64,000 bases of DNA from Lanius collurio (Eukaryota > Chordata > Aves > Passeriformes > Laniidae). Every line of letters starts with the position of its first letter. Within the stretch, counting starts at the first letter, position 1. This document shows positions 1-12,505 of the stretch, piece by piece. The notes below the pieces were generated by a model. It had not been told where the DNA came from and ran no database searches. It saw only the letters and a program-made list of their open reading frames with translations. The position numbers and the translations under genes are program-made. The stretch spans positions 6,015,411 through 6,079,410 of the forward strand of contig JACBWW010000047.1 of NCBI GenBank assembly GCA_020086605.1, read 5' to 3'.

Positions 1-603
1 TCCACAGAAAATGTATATTGTATCAGCAGAGATTCTGGAGAAGGTGTGGCAGGAGGAGGACTGCAGCCAGGTGGGTCTCACTGGGAAGGTGAGATGCACT
101 TCTGAACACAGTAAGGGCCACTGTTTAATTTCTATTTTCTTATTTTTTGTGTTTCTTTTAGTTTCTTACAGGTGTGGTCACCCCTGTCACACATGGAAAC
201 TGCGGAGGTGCTCCCAGGAGCATGCTGGGACAGCGATACGGCCGTTCCGGTGAGGATTGGAGATGCATGGAATGACTTATCCCCCTGAAGTGTTGCTGCA
301 GCCCTTACACCTGCCCATGGCCTGGGCAGAGCAGCGTTCCGGTCCAATCCGTCTCTGCAGACACCAGCAGGAAACACTTCTCAGCTTTGTCATCCCTGTG
401 AAAATGCTGGAGTTTAATATCCAAGCAGCTGAACCAGACAAAAATGCAGCTGGGGTGTCTCTTCTTGGTGGTAATATATTAAAAAGGGAAGATGGAAAGA
501 AATAGCAGAAGCTGGAGGCAAAGCAGACCCTTCCTACCCTTTACCTTGTATATCTAGAGAATGTTTCTTTTTTTGTTTTCTTCGCTTTTGGTTATGGCAC
601 TTT

Positions 604-766
604 ATAGAATCATAGGACAGTTTGGGTTGGAAGGGACCCTAGAAATTATTTTGTTCCAAACTCCTGCCATGGAAAAGAACACCTCCTACCAGATTGCTCC
701 TACCAGATTGGATCAGATTGCTCCAAGCCCCATCCAACCCTTAAACACTTCCAGGGATGGGGTGTA
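604..766 (-). mobile_element. CR1 LINE 3' fragment
   Basis: Contains the reverse complement of the CR1 tail: an AATCATAG start, then TTTGGGTTGGAAGGGACC, a degraded CCTGCCATGG block and TCCAAGCCCCATCCAACC. Truncated and diverged, with an internal short duplication (ACCAGATTG repeated). Confidence 0.85.
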
Positions 767-1733
767 AATGACTCTTCTTCTTTGTTCTGGATGCATCTAA
801 AGGTCTTGGGACATAAACTGTTTCTTGAGATTAATTTCCTAGAGGAGAAAAACTGTGCAGGAAACTTCGAGGGCCATCTGTTGTTACAACATCATCTGAC
901 TTGACTGCACAAAGCTGCAGCAGTCGTGGTACAGCCACAAATTTCAGCCTCTGCCTAAGAACTTTTTTTTCCATGATCTAGTGGCCACATAAAAGATGCT
1001 GTCTAATCAAACTCAGGTTTCTTTAGTCACCAAGAATAAGGCATGAGGAGGTCATTAAACCCATTTTCTACCTTTAAGGAAGATTTTACCCCACACAGAG
1101 ACCATGTTTCTCCTTCCTTAATGGAGTTATTTATCAGCTGAGGTCTCTTACTTGTGTTTTCTTTTTTCTCTCATGACCTGACCCTCAGTTCTTATTTTAA
1201 GTGTCAGAAGCCTTCAGGAGCACAAGGTCAGGCTATGGCAGAGAGTCCAAAGATTTGTTCCCTAATCTTGCGACTTCTACCCACCATGAAGGTGATATTG
1301 TGACATGGAAAAGCCATTCCATGGAACAGATTAAAAACCCAAACTAGACTTCTGACAAGAAAAACCTCAAGACATTTGTTTTGCACAGTTGTCCTGGAGA
1401 CTGGGGAGGGATTAAGTCACAAATTATCTGTGCACAGGCAGCTTTGAAACAACCTTTGAGGAAGGCAACCTGTTTTACATGTGGATCAGTAGAACACAGC
1501 TGGAATTACCCTCAAGCTTCTGCCAGCCAGCAGCAAATAATTTTTGAAGCTGAAATCTGATCCATTATGCTGGAAAATATGAGCCTCATAGAGCTCCCAG
1601 TCACAGAGGCGAGCCCAGGAGAGGCTTGACAAGAGGAAATAAATAGCATCCTTCTGCAGAATCAAGCTGAGGAGGGAAGACAGCCTGCCAGACCTCGTGG
1701 TGCCCACATCCCTCAGATGTGCCATTCCTGGAA

Positions 1734-1848
1734 GAGGTTGGATGGGGCTTGGAGCAAGCTGGTCTAGTGGAAGGTGTCCCTGCTTATGTCATGGGGGATT
1801 GGAACAAGATGAGCTTTGAGGTCCCATCCAATCCAAACCATGGAGTCA
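1734..1848 (+). mobile_element. CR1 LINE 3' fragment
   Basis: Sense-strand CR1 tail: GGCTTGGAGCAAGCTGGTCT, then AGTGGAAGGTGTCCCTGC and GAGGTCCCATCCAATCCAAA. Diverged copy. Confidence 0.85.
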
Positions 1849-3429
1849 GTTCTTTCTCAGGATCATCCCTGCATCTGCTTCATTTTATCCTTTCATTGAG
1901 GATGCTCCCTGCTGGCTGGTAGGCTGAAAATCACTAGAAGTTGGTAGTTCCTCCTTGCCCTTTGCATGACGAGTAATGCTCTTTGATGTCATTCCTGCTT
2001 TCCAGAAAAAAGCTTTTGTAGTGTTAGGAGTGGGGGGATTAACTCCTGCTGGCACATTAAACCTCAGATGCTGGTGCACACCAGAAGGGGAGTTCTGCCA
2101 TGTCAGAAATGCCTCTTCTGCAGTGAGGCCGAACCGAATCAGCCCACCTGCGTGGGTCATGCTGCAATCCAACGATGTCAAGGCCAGCCCTGGCAGCCAA
2201 AGTCTCTGCCACAGAGGGCAGCCAGGGTTTCAAGGTATGTCCTGCATGTAAAAACACATTTGCATTCTATAGAAGTGCCCTTTGCCTCTGCTGGCGCTGC
2301 CCCAGGCCCGGCCTGAGGCAGGGGTAGGACAGGCCACCAGGCAGTATGGCCCCAAGCAGGCCATTTTGGAAGCAGGCTTCTCCTCACGGCACCGGCCGGG
2401 TCTAACAAGGCCCTAAAGATCCTTAAGTGTGATTCTGAGGTTGCCCCCTTCAGTTTTCCTCTGTCTTTCTTTTCTTCTGTCCTCACAACTAAATCCCATT
2501 CCCCTCAAGTAGCATTTTTCATGGCTTAAGAGAGAGCAAGCAGGGCAGGAGTAAGTGGGAATAACCTAGGCCCCACAGTTTTCAGTGCTCCAAAAACAGG
2601 GAGAAAGGTGTATCTGTCAGACCCTGGCTGGTGTTTCATTCCTGGCTTGGGCTCTAGAAAGCAGTTCAAACCTTCATAAACATGGAAGTGTTTGTCTATA
2701 GCTTCTGAAATCCCTGCAAATCCCTCTCTTGCCCTAAAATAATCCAAACCCTCGGGAGCCACAATGTGTTTGCTCTTTCATCTAAGTCGTGCTTACTTCT
2801 GTATAAACGGGAAGTTCAGCCTGGATTATTTGTCTGGATTTCTGATAGCACCACTGGTGGTAAAAGGCATCCCTGCACACCAAACTATGTTTTGGTTTAT
2901 GTGAGGGCTGAACACAGTTACACGAGGTATTTTCCACAGGACTGGAAGTCCTTGAGATTTTTCAAGGCAGCCTGTAAAACCAGCATGTTGCTTTTCTGAG
3001 GCAAGCCTGTCCTGGATAAATCCCGGGCCATGAGCTGCACTCTGCCGTTTTTCCAGGGACTGAGAGCCAGAAGCGCTGGGCACGTACGGAACAGGACACA
3101 GCCGAGGGCGGCTGGATGAGCCCCATCTGGAGCTCCACGGCTCCTTTGAAAAGTGTGTCAAAAGGGGTCTGGCATGCAGGGGAAATGAGAACATGTGGCA
3201 GATTACTGCTTTCATGCAGCCCAAAGTCCACATTTGGACTGTAACAAGCCGTCCTCACAACAGCTTGGCATGTGCCTCGAGGCACCGCAGGGTCCTGCTG
3301 GAAGTGCCATTTACTGCTAGGCAGGAGCAGGCTGCCCTTGCACAAGTTTCCCTCTGCAGCAGTCCTGCTGGGGAATGTTCAAAAAAGGGGATCCACCATG
3401 CGGATGGGGAAAGAGAAGCTGACTGAGGA

Positions 3430-3836
3430 GCACCTGAGGAGCACTTGGTTTGCTCAGCTGGAGAAGAGGAAACTGAAGGGAGACCTTGCTGGGATCTGCA
3501 GCTTCCTCATGAGGGGCAGTGGACAGGCAGCACTGATTTCTGCTCTCTGTGATCAGGGACAGGACTGAGGGAACAGCTGGAGCTGTGTCAGGGGAGGGTT
3601 AGGTTGGGTATCAGGAAAAGGTTCTTCTCCCAGAGGGTGATAAGGCACTGAACAGGCTCCCCAGGGAATGGGTACAGTCCCAGGGCTGCCAGAGCTTCAG
3701 GAGTGTTTGAACAATGCTCTTAGTGAGGTACAGGATGGGATTGTTTGGGTGTCTGTGCATGGCCAGGGTTTGAACTCGATGATCCTTGTGGGTCCCTTCC
3801 AGCTGAGGATGTTCTGTGACTCTGTGATTCTATCAA
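3430..3836 (+). mobile_element. CR1 LINE 3' fragment (about 400 bp)
   Basis: One of the longer CR1 pieces in the window: a frame-broken stretch leading into GGTTCTTCTCCCAGAGGGTG, CCAGGGAATGGGTACAGTCC and a terminal CTCTGTGATTCTAT. Sense strand is plus. No intact reverse transcriptase frame remains. Confidence 0.85.
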
Positions 3837-4449
3837 ACACAAATTGAGTGGCTCCACTCCTCATCGTCACAAGGGGATTTGGGATTTGCTGCAAATTCAG
3901 GGTTCCTTGGTTTCGCATTGTATGGTTTTTTTGCAGAGCCTGGGAAGCCCCTTATGGATGTGGCAAGACATGGCCAAAAACCACTCTGATGGTAGATGCT
4001 CCGTGACTGAATGGTGAGTCAACCGTGGCATGATCCAGGCATTGCTGCATCCAGGAGCTGTCTCATATACTTTAAACAAGGTGGTTGACAAAGGTATTTG
4101 AGTAAAATTTGTTGGTTTTGATGTCTGGTGGGTTGTTAGGTAAAGACAAGAGCTGGAAAAATATTTTGGGAGATGTTTTTTTTTGGTGGGGTGCTGCAAA
4201 GTAAAGAAATTACAAGTTTGCCCAAGACCAAGACTGTAGGAGACGTGGGAACTGAACCTCTCTCCAGCAACAGACTGTGTAAAAGCATGGCCAAGAAGTG
4301 AACATGTCTGGAGTAAAATTATCCAGAGCTTATTATCAGACAGGTCAGAGGGTGACAAACTGGCCCATACACGTCACCAGTTAGACAGGGTTGCTGTTCC
4401 AGAAGTGAATGGCTCCTTAGGATCCCAAGAGTTCACACCACCCTTCAGC

Positions 4450-4668
4450 TTTTGCAGAGTGTTATGTATTAGGAAGAAGTTCCTTACTCAGAGGGTGGGC
4501 AGGCCCTGCCACAGGATTCCCAAAGAAGCTGTGGCTGCCCCTGGGTCCCTGGGCTTGGAGCAACCTGGGACAGTGAAAAGTGTCCCTGCCCATGGCAGGG
4601 GGTGGGAATGAGATGGGCTTTAAGGTCCTTCCCAATCTAAACCATTCTGAGATTACCTGATTCTTTAA
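4450..4668 (+). mobile_element. CR1 LINE 3' fragment
   Basis: CR1 tail in sense orientation with AGGAAGAAGTTCCTTACTCA, GGAGCAACCTGGGACAGTG and CCCTGCCCATGGCAGGGG, ending near an ACCTGATTCT motif. Confidence 0.85.
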
Positions 4669-5145
4669 TTTTTATGCTATTTTTCATAAGCTTGCCTAGT
4701 TGAATCAGGCCTGTGACCATTTTTGTCTCGTTTGTTTTCAGGCCCGTGACTGTGATAGCCAGATTAGAAGCACATGTTAACCATGCAGTTGTGAATTTGA
4801 AACTGAAGTGCTCAATCGACCCCAAAAGACTGGGTTTTGTTGCATTAAAGTCAATGGCTGCTTGTTCAGCACTATATAGGATGCATGTGCTGCATCAGTA
4901 AAAATAGATTTATTGCTGTATACATTTTTTTCCAGGAAATTTGCATCAAAGTGGTCCAAAAAGACCCTTGAGTTCTATGAAAACATTCGAAATGCAGTCT
5001 TAGATGTTAATTATTCAATGAATCAGAACCTGATACCTTAAGAGAAGTTCAATAATCAAGTGATTTTAACAGGACAAGAGGAAACAGACACCAACTGAAA
5101 CACAGGAAATTCCACTTGAACACAAGGAAACTTTTTTTTTTTTAG

Positions 5146-5268
5146 AATAAGGGTGGTCAGACACTGGACATGGCTGCCCAGAGATGTCATGTGCTTTCCA
5201 TCTGTGGAGATGCTCAAAACCGGGGACACTGTTCTGGGCATCCTGCTCTGGCTGACCCTGCTTTGGAC
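5146..5268 (+). mobile_element. CR1-like LINE fragment
   Basis: Resembles a CR1 segment just upstream of the tail: GTGGTCAGACACTGGACATG, GGCTGCCCAGAGATGTC, and CATCTGTGGAGATGCTCAAA followed by GGCTGACCCTGCTTTG. The long open frame starting at 5,153 is derived from this repeat and is not a gene. Confidence 0.7.
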
Positions 5269-8200
5269 CTGCCAGCCTCGACCATTTAGCTGTGATCCTG
5301 CTGGTCCCCATGTCACCAGAGGCAACAGAAAGTCCTCCCTGCACAGTCGTGGCTTAGTCAGGGTTTCAGAGGGTTTCAGGGTTTCTCTCTGCAGTCCCAA
5401 GGCACTGCACAAGGCAAAGGAAAATTTTCGAGGGATCGTCTCCCCTCTTGAGTGCATCACCTTGACTCAGAAAGGCATTGGAAAGTGTGGGTTAATGTTT
5501 ATAAGCTTAAAAATGGTTCCTGACTTCTTATTTCAAGGTAATCCTGCTGAATTTGGGACCACCCCTGCTTCAGAGCACCCAGAGCCAGGCTTCAGGAGCT
5601 GGGCATCCCCTTGCCTACTATTTCCCGGTGTCTTTGTGTTTCTGGTCACCAGGCTGTATCTGGGAATAGTGGAGGAGTGGCAGGGAGCATCTGCATGGTT
5701 TCTGTCTGTGTGAAAGAGCAGCAGTTACAGAAAGTACAGGATCTTGTGCCGACTTTGCTGCTTAGTCATCCTGCAGTAACTGTGACCTGGCAAGCGGTCT
5801 TACCCCGTCCCTTAAAAACTTTTCCATTTATGGCTGGGATTTTTTATTTCCCTTTGCCTCCAATGGCCACACAGCTGGAAGGCCTCCAAAAGGGAGAAGC
5901 CATGAGTTTACCTCAGGAGAAACCAGCTGTGTATATTCATAGCTTAAGATTGAAGCCTGTCTCACAGGAGCACGCCACCCAGGATGCTTCAGGGATTCCT
6001 TAAGGGATCGTTTTGACCAGAAGTGGGTGCTGTGCGTGTCTGATGGCAGGAGAACAGATGTCATTGTGGTTGTCAATACTTTCCTTGCCCAGGGCTCAGA
6101 TAAGCTGGGAAGGAGAAAGCTGCAGCCATGTGACCTGGTTGTCCCTGCGGGCAGCTGGGTGCTGTGCCTGGTCCTGCCAGGGACACAGGAGAAGGGGTGG
6201 CCATGAGAGCAGATGCTGGAGCCCCTCGGGGCTGTGCTCATCTTGAATGGCTCCTGAGTGCTCCTTGCTGGCCTCTGGGAAGAGAGGATCTGATCACAGG
6301 CACTCAACATGTGGGATCCAGGTTCCCTCCAGGCGTTACAGATGTGCAGGTTTACGCTGTACTCTGCTCCGGCAAGCCAATGGAAAAAAGCATTCCAGAC
6401 TTATGAAGAGCTTTAGGGCAGATAAAGCAGAGTCATGACCCAAGCTGGAAAAGGAATATGCCTGCTGCAAGCTTAGGGCCGTGCCTAGAGCTGGAGCCTA
6501 TGGGGGAATGGCACTGGGATGCTGCACCCCATCTCATGACTTGTCTTGTGCCAGTTCCCCATGTCCTGCCCACATGGAGAGCATGGATCAGTGACCTGAG
6601 AACAACTGAGGAAAAAAACTCAAATAATTTTCCTCACCTAGGGCACCAGATTGGAAAAATAACTTATCTTTCATTTAAGGCCAGATTCCGGCAAGGCACT
6701 GAAAACCCTGTACTTTTTGCTCCTGCTCCATCTATTTTTGTGGAAATTTAGTGTGTAAAAGAGGTAGCTGCAGGTGGGGTTAGACTCCTCTCCCAGGCCT
6801 CCTTTTTTTACAGAAAGGGTGCAAAGATGGGAGCACTGACCTGGAAGCCACCTCAGGTTACAGATAACCTCACCATGTCTGAATTGTTTCCTTTCAAACC
6901 TTTGGCTGGGTTCTGGATATTCTGTAGAAACATAGGAATTCTGGAGAAACTGTCTGCAAACAGAACACTGATTTTTTCCAGCCAAAAAGGCCTAATCTCT
7001 GCCAGAGCTGATTCCTCTACAATCAAAGCATTCAGCTCTCCTGAACAGGGAGTCATCACGGGAAGAACAAACACGGTGTTATTGCCAGGACCTGCTGAGG
7101 GAAGTCCTGTCTACAGCTCTTGTTATTACAAGGATTCAAGAACAGAAGATCAGAGCCATTTAAAACCATCCCATCTCAGTGTAGAATCCCTCACCTTCAT
7201 CCCTAATCCCCAAGTTATCCCTTTCCCAAAAACTTGAGTCCTACCCAGTCCTTTCTCCATCCAAACAGGGAGAAGAACAGGAGAGAAGCTCAGAAGGGAG
7301 TGAGACCCCAAAGTGCTCCCCTCAAATCAGAAGCTGCACTGGTATGGGTCCTGTGCCAAGCAGCTTCCTGATGGCCTGGATCTTAATTCACCTCCCAGGG
7401 GTGGAAAGTCCAACTAGCAATTTAGGGGGTCCCAGGAGCTGCTGGTGAGGCACTAGTGGGGAATCCTGGTTGGGAGGCAGCACTGAAACTGCCCCCAGAG
7501 AGAGGAGTGATCCCACCACCACACAGAGGGGAACCCCAACACTTAGTACAGGGAAATGGGGAGCTACGATGGAGCTGGGACATTGGAATGGGTGGGATGC
7601 AGCTGATGGCTCATGAAAGCAGGCTCCTGGAATACATGGTGTCCTGTGCAGGGCAGAAAATCTTTTGGAGGAACAAGTGGAGGGGTATGTGGAGCAGTGG
7701 GTCAATCCTGCTGTTCTGAGAGGCAGCTCAATGGAGTGACAGGGCATGGAGACTGCAATATGTGAATATTCAAGTGGTGGATGTGTTCTGGGATATCTGC
7801 TCTGCACGGGGAAGGGATGGAGGTTATTACAGGGCCTCCACAGGGGCACAGACTGGAGATTGTCTCCTTTGTGTGTTTAAACTTGTAACACCTTCTTAAT
7901 TTTTGGTGTTTTGTAGGATGAAGGAGTTATCATGTCCCACCCAGATGGTCCATGAGGAAAGGTAGCACCTGTAGAGTGTATCTGTTAAGGGTGTGATGAT
8001 GATGATAAATTTGTCATGAAGGAATGATACAAACACGTATCCAAATGGTAGCCCTTAAATACATATTCTCCTGAAATGTGACTTTGGGCTGCATAAAAGC
8101 AACTCCCATTTCTGGCAAAGGACTCTTAACTCACACTTAAGAGTGAAGTTGAAATTGGGCCTGGGGCTTGGGCTGCTCATGGGTGTCAGCAGCTCTGAGG

Positions 8201-9253
8201 CAGCAAACCCAGGCTGTAATCTTTGCTGGCACTTCTGGTTCAGGTCTTGGGTGCTCCAGCCATGGATTTTCTTGGTGGCTGCAGCATTTACTCCCAAGGC
8301 TGCAGAGGGGCAAAGACAGACCTGGCACCTCCTGTGCTCCCACACCTCTTCCCACAGATTTCAAGAGCAAAACCCTGGACCAAAGGCAAGCTTGCTGTTT
8401 GCTCCCAGAAGCAAATCAGGACAGAGGCTTTGCCAAAACCAGCAGCTCTGTCCTGCTGCCAGCCCTCAGTCCTCCTCCAAGGAGGTGTCTGTCCACTGTG
8501 GTCTCAGTGGGATTCAAGTGTTTTTGATGAGAGGCCTGGAGAGCCTCATCATCCCCGGTCTGGTGTTTTCTGTCAAGCATTCCTACAGTCTTCAATTATC
8601 TGGATTCCCCATAAGGGATGTGGGAGGCTGATTTCCCCACAGGGCTTGCAGTGGCTCTGCAAGTCCTTCCTTCCCCCATCCCTGCTCCAGCATCCTTTTT
8701 CACTGTGCTTGTCCTGGTGTCTCCCCGAGGGTGGGGTCACAGACTCACCTTTTCACTCTTTGTGTCTGACAGAGCTGTACTGAGCAGACAGGCTGGGGGC
8801 TCTGCCTTGGAGGCAGCAAGGGGTGCAAAGGTGAACCTGGGCTGTTCCTGGGGATGCTCATGTTGGCCTGAGCTCACACAAGTTCAGCTGTTAAACTGTG
8901 AACCTTCTCCTGTGAGCAGGTGAGCCTGCCACAACCACTGCCACAGGTTTAGGAGAGGCACAAATTATTTACTTCATGACTTCATGGCAGAGTACATTTT
9001 TAATTCATTTACAGTAGTTTTACTGTCTGAAGACATGGGTAATGCCAACCCTTATGGGAGCGTTTTGAGTGGTGCAGGGGAATTCTCAATGTAAAATGAA
9101 TCTCTAGCTTCTGTGCCCAAGAAGACAATTACAAAAGAAATGAGTAATGCATGATTTCTTGCTCATTTCTGTGTCTCTCTTTGCATTTTTGTCTTTGTAG
9201 ATCGAGGCTACCAGAGTGTGGATGGAGGAGGGACAGAAGGGAGGATGAAGAAG

Positions 9254-9350
9254 TGTAGGTAAAAGAACTGTAGGTAAAATGAAGAGCTGCAGGTAAAAGA
9301 GGAACTGTAGGTAAAAGAAGGACTGTAAAAAAATTGTGTGTAAAGGAGGT
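9254..9350. repeat. Imperfect 16-19 bp tandem repeat (GTAGGTAAAA core)
   Basis: Core TGTAGGTAAAA or TGCAGGTAAAA starts at 9,254, 9,269, 9,288 and 9,306, with decayed copies at 9,324 and about 9,337. It lies in non-coding DNA. Confidence 0.8.
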
Positions 9351-9820
9351 ATACGTAGAAGACAGCGAGTACATGCCTGCACTTTCCCCTCCTTGCTCTT
9401 CATTTTGTTTATTACACAGTGAGGCTGGAAAATCTCAAGCCTCTTTGGACTGGAGATAAGCATTCCAGTTCCACTGACAACCTTAAGGAAAAGGAGTATA
9501 AACATAAAATGTTATTTATTGTGTATGTGATCAAAATGGTTTCATTTGGTGTTGGAGGTCGGGCTCGCGTTAATGCTGCAATTAAGCGCACAGACTTTCA
9601 GTTACCCTGGTAAAAGGGGATGTTGCATCTCCAGCAAGAATATTTTAACTTCTTTGTGACTCTGATCTCTTGGCTTGATTTAAGGTACCATCAGAAAGGA
9701 ATCCAAGGAAGGATGGAATATAGCTCTCTTAACTCACTCTGCAGAGTATTTGCTTTGTCTCAGGGGAATACCAGTTAAATAAGGAGCCCTTTTCTTTTGT
9801 TTTGCTTTGGGGTTTTGGGT

Positions 9821-9847
9821 TTATTTGTTTGTTTGTTTGTTTTTTGT
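9821..9847. repeat. (TTTG)n microsatellite
   Basis: Run of TTTG units in a T-rich stretch. Confidence 0.85.
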
Positions 9848-11089
9848 CTTACTTTGTAATAACACCTTTGAAATCAACTCAGATAAGAATCTTTGCCTTT
9901 ACACTGATTATGTTTCTAATTATATAGCATTTCTTACATGCCTGAAACTCCTATTCAAACTTCTATGACACTTGGTGCAAATACCATTTTCCTTCCCAGT
10001 TCTCGTGATGGGAGAGGGGAGATTTTTGTTGCTGTGTTGTATTTGGCCAGGAGGACAATTCATTACGGAATTATACATTTCTTTAGCGTAAAGAGAGCCA
10101 CAAATGGGACGAGGGCCTTGTTTTGTGTTGGAGCAAGAACTCCAGTGTATGTGTAAGGGAAGGGGAGGTGTTAAGTGTCATGCCAAAAGCACAAGCAACA
10201 CCCTGCTATACGTGACCCAGGAGCTGAGTGGGAGGGCTGTACAGGGTTCCCTGGATCCACATCAAATACGTGAGAAGCAGCAGCCATGGAGCAGTGGAAA
10301 AGCTCAGCAACCCCAGGAACAGCAGCTGGGTGGCTGCCCACCACCCTCCCCAACAGGGATGTCTGGAGAGTGGGGCAGCTTCCTGCAGCCTCCACCCCGG
10401 TGGAGGGAACCAAGTCCTGAAGGGCTCTGCACATAAACCCAGGACAAGGAGGGCTGGAGACAAGTTGGGATTTTGCTTCCTGAGTGGTTGAGGTGGACGC
10501 AGATTTCAGGGGTCTCACTCCAGTTCTGACACACCTCTGTGTGTGTACCTGTGGCATATACTGTTGGCAAGACTTTAATCAGCTGCAAAATTCGGGGGTT
10601 TCAAGTTATTTTGCAAATTTTTATGGTTGCAAGTTTAACCTGTGAAAACTTTGGCCATTTATTCAGGTCATGAAAGGGGTGATGATGGAATCCCTTGCTC
10701 CAGGACTGCATTGGTCTTCCAGAGAGTTTGGGGGAATGGAAGTGAGTAGCCAGACATAACTCCCTACCATTGCAGAAGCTTATTCCTGAGCCTCCCCCTA
10801 CCTTCTGAGGGGAGATGAGGATTAGGGGGTTTCAAAAACCTCAGTTTAATGTTTTGCCTTGATGAGTATCTTTAGTAGCAAGTTGCAACCTTGATGTCAC
10901 AGATTTTCTTTTAGGACCTGAATCACAGGTCCCAAAAGCCAGCAAACCCCCTCTCACTGGTTTCAGTGTTGGGTTTTTTTCCCCATTTCCTTTCTAATTC
11001 CTCTTTACAAGCTCCATTGAAATGGGAATTACACATAATCTGCCTCAAGGATTCAGCTCCATACAAGGGTTGATTTGGAAACACTGCTT

Positions 11090-11490
11090 TAAAACCCGAG
11101 GGCAGAATATCCTGGTTGCAGAGACGAAGCTGGGATTAAACACACGATTAGCATTTCAAATAAATCAGCTCAATTACTGACCCCCGAGGAGGCTTTGCCA
11201 GGCCACCGGCCTCCCAAGGGAAGTCATTGGAACCAGGGCCAGCCCCCTTCCAGCCCAGCAGCCCACGCTGATATAGTCCCAGATTCAGAGAAAAAGCCTT
11301 TTTTCCCTATCTGCTCCCTTTCAGCCCCCTCTTTTCCCAGGATAAAGCACTAATTAATTCCTTTCCTTTCTATTTATACCCATTAATCACTGCAAAAGTG
11401 TCCCCCACAGATTTACAGTTCAGTATAATGAGTACGTCTTGAGGGAATATTATTCATGCAATTGGCTAAAATCTAACAGAGAAAGTCTCT
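11090..11490. promoter_or_regulatory. Candidate conserved non-coding element
   Basis: AT-rich block with many homeodomain-type cores (CAATTA, CTAATTAATTC, CATTAATC, GATTAGC) and TATTTATA, without repeat signatures or coding potential. It sits about 5.5 kb upstream of the COL6A2 CpG-rich promoter. Calling it an enhancer is inference from base composition only. Confidence 0.25.
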
Positions 11491-12275
11491 ATTTTATTTG
11501 TAACTTTAGCCAGAGTAGTTATTTCATAGTGGGGATGGGGGTGGCTGTAGGCTGTACCTCCAGGCTCCAGCAAATGTTTAGATAGGAAGAAAAATGAATC
11601 TTCTTTCCTAGCTCTGTACATGGCGTTAAGGACTGTGGGTGGGGTGGGATGGGATGTGACTAAGTTTAAAAAATGTACGGGGTTTTTTTGTTTTTTTTTT
11701 TTTAACCATCACTAGTAAAAGGCTAGGGAGGAGAATGAGGTTTCCTCTATAAACTATGTGGGTTTTTTCTCTTAATTTCATGGAAACACCACTGCAAGTT
11801 TTTCCTTCTCGTTTCTCTGGCGACAAGAAAATAAAACAAATGCAGCTGGGTCGTTCTGCTCTCACTGTATTGCGCCACGAAGCCCCAAAGACACAGACCA
11901 TATGTTTTAACTCTTTTCCCTCTCTTCTCAGGGCTGCAAAGCTACAGATGGCCTGAAATCTCCACAGAGATATCTTGGGATTATCCAGCATGTGCTCCAG
12001 ACCATGGAGGCATCAACCATCACTCTCAGGTCCTGCCCTGCCAGGGAGCTGGAATGCAGTTGCTTCACTATGCAAAGGTTCTTCTCCATGAGTCAACAAA
12101 TTTGGGACTCAGCTGTCCTGACTGGCTGCCTGGAAAAAAATGTGCTGCAAGAGGGGAAAGCATCAAAAAACACAGATTGGGAAACTGGTAAAAGGGGAAG
12201 TATTCTGGGAGAAAGGGTTTCTGCCCATCCTTTCCCCACTCTGTCTCTGCTCTCTGTCCACCCATTTTTCACAGG

Positions 12276-12505
12276 GTCATAGAATCTCCTGAGCAGAAAG
12301 GGACCCACAGGGATCACCCAGTCCAGCTCCTGGCCCTGCACAGACACCCCAACAATTGCACCCTGCGCATCCCTGAGAGCAATGTCCAAACACTCCTTCA
12401 GCTCTGACAGCCTTGGGGCCATGCCCATTCCCTGGGGAGCCTGGGCAGTGCCCAGCACCCTCTGGGGAAGAATCTTTTCCTAATATCCGAATCCTAAACT
12501 TAAAT
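12276..12505 (-). mobile_element. CR1 LINE 3' fragment
   Basis: Antisense CR1 tail: GGGTCATAGAATCTCCTGAG, ACCCCAACAATTGCACCCTG, AATGTCCAAACACTCCTTCA and a terminal TTTTCCTAATATCC. Confidence 0.85.

Noticed and set aside
5153..5713. 186-codon plus-strand frame
   Set aside because: Starts inside a CR1 fragment and has no recognisable content after it.
8143..8783. Overlapping plus-strand frames of 119-186 codons
   Set aside because: All three frames are open together, with no domain, splice partner or promoter. Chance low stop density.
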